A DNA stretch of 64,000 nt from Trichopria drosophilae (taxonomy: Eukaryota > Arthropoda > Insecta > Hymenoptera > Diapriidae), in the NCBI GenBank assembly GCA_030407085.1, contig CM059584.1, positions 121,186,501 to 121,250,500 of the forward strand, in the 5' to 3' direction. The stretch's first letter is position 1. Each line of letters starts with the position of its first letter. Shown here piece after piece: positions 63,282 to 64,000 of this stretch. The translations under genes were made by a program, and so were the position numbers. Below the pieces are notes generated by a model that was not told the origin of the DNA, did not search any database, and was given only the letters and a program-made list of their open reading frames with translations.

Positions 63282-64000
63282 TATTGAATACACTTATCGA
63301 GTGCGATATATTATGAAAATCCAAAGGCATAATAATCTGACTATCATCTACACACGTTCTAATATCAACATTTTTGGAAGAATTATATATGTCAGCAGTG
63401 AAAATGATAAATAACAATGCACTTAACTTCGATCCTTGAGGAACTCCGCAAATCAGAGGTCTTTCAGAGGAGACTCTCTCCCTATTTCCATTGTTAATAA
63501 CAGTAGACTGACATCTGTTAATTAAATAAGTTTTAATGAGATTGCCTGTTTGACTACCGAAACGATAAAAATGTTACTTAGCAATTAACTCATGGTTTAA
63601 TAAGTCAAAAGCCTTAGTAAAATCGAGCAGGCAAATAATGGATAATAACTATTTATCCCAATTATATAAAACATTTTCAGATACCTCAAGGAGAGAATAC
63701 TTTTGAAAATATTGGAAGTCGACTTATAGGGCGCAATCACTCAAACCAGTGGGATTTACTTTTTTAGGTATTGGGCGAACGGTAGCAGTCTTCCAGATAT
63801 TCGGATATTCCCCTGAGCGTAAAATATAATTAACTATGTGAAGAATTTCTGGCAAGTAATGTTTAGATGTTCTCATAAACATCTCACTAGAAATCCCGTC
63901 AGATCCAGCTCCTGTACATTTTAAATTAGCAAGTAATAAAATTAAATCTTAAAATTAGTCTAAAATATAATGGACAAGGATCGACCAAAACAATCAAAAC

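Larger units (their letters stand above)
61300..64000 (-). mobile_element. Degenerate non-LTR retrotransposon (CR1/Jockey-like), 5' end beyond the window
   Basis: Minus-strand reverse-transcriptase pieces in order: AGSDGISSEM and PNIWKTATVRPIPKK (about 63770-63930), LLDFTKAFDLLNHEL (about 63590-63640), LICGVPQGSKLSALLFIIF (about 63400-63460), a degraded catalytic YADD box read as CVDDSQI (about 63345), then LNIEKWADENALIINPKKS (about 62390-62450). The C-terminal region lies in the frame 61885-62331, followed by a decayed tail (about 61690-61880). There are frameshifts, stops and a loss of sequence between the fingers and palm pieces. It is interrupted by an 823-bp insertion. The A-rich 3' region extends to about 61300-61450. 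It is inactive. Confidence 0.85.

Overview
The window is 64 kb of AT-rich (roughly 70%) animal DNA with long introns, short internal exons, a non-LTR retrotransposon, short inverted-repeat transposons and satellite-like arrays. The one gene I can assemble with confidence is an insect-type Ets98B (D-ets-4), the arthropod orthologue of vertebrate SPDEF/PDEF. I read the source as an insect, possibly hymenopteran, but no marker here fixes the order.

The Ets98B coding region runs on the + strand through five exons (37624-38003, 41149-41900, 42934-43088, 51285-51483, 52143-52480). All four introns have GT-AG ends and the phases join exactly into 1,824 nt (607 codons plus stop). The order is a Ser/Pro-rich N-terminal region, a Pointed (PNT/SAM) domain and a C-terminal ETS domain with the SPDEF-specific recognition helix (SRSIRQYYKKG). 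The first coding exon starts with its ATG directly after a splice acceptor, so the 5' UTR must lie upstream. The best candidate leader exon is 19597-19916, with a TATA box 29 bases upstream, an initiator, a purine-rich stretch further up and a strong GTAAGT donor. A second promoter-like, GC-richer block lies at 31.7-32.6 kb. The 3' UTR runs about 2.4 kb to AATAAA at 54900.

The rest is mostly AT-rich non-coding DNA broken by GC-richer islands (about 1.1-1.5, 4.6-5.1, 6.3-6.65, 8.7-9.35, 28.4-28.65, 31.7-32.6, 42.35-42.93, 45.3-46.0 and 60.1-60.7 kb). These look like regulatory blocks of a developmental gene.

Mobile and repetitive DNA is prominent. There is a 4.4-kb element with about 0.8-kb inverted arms (10.1-14.5 kb), a pogo/Tigger-like 242-bp MITE (33.4 kb) and a 120-bp tandem repeat (34.7 kb). 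A primer-binding-site-like sequence of an LTR element lies in intron 3 (43.96 kb). A 300-bp higher-order array built on the palindrome TCAGTACTGA fills 57.4-58.9 kb. A decayed non-LTR retrotransposon on the minus strand (61.3-64 kb) carries an 823-bp TA-flanked element inserted in its reverse transcriptase.

There are also signs of further genes: a minus-strand terminal exon with its own poly(A) signal inside Ets98B intron 3, and small plus-strand exons with strong splice sites just beyond the Ets98B 3' end. I could not identify their products.
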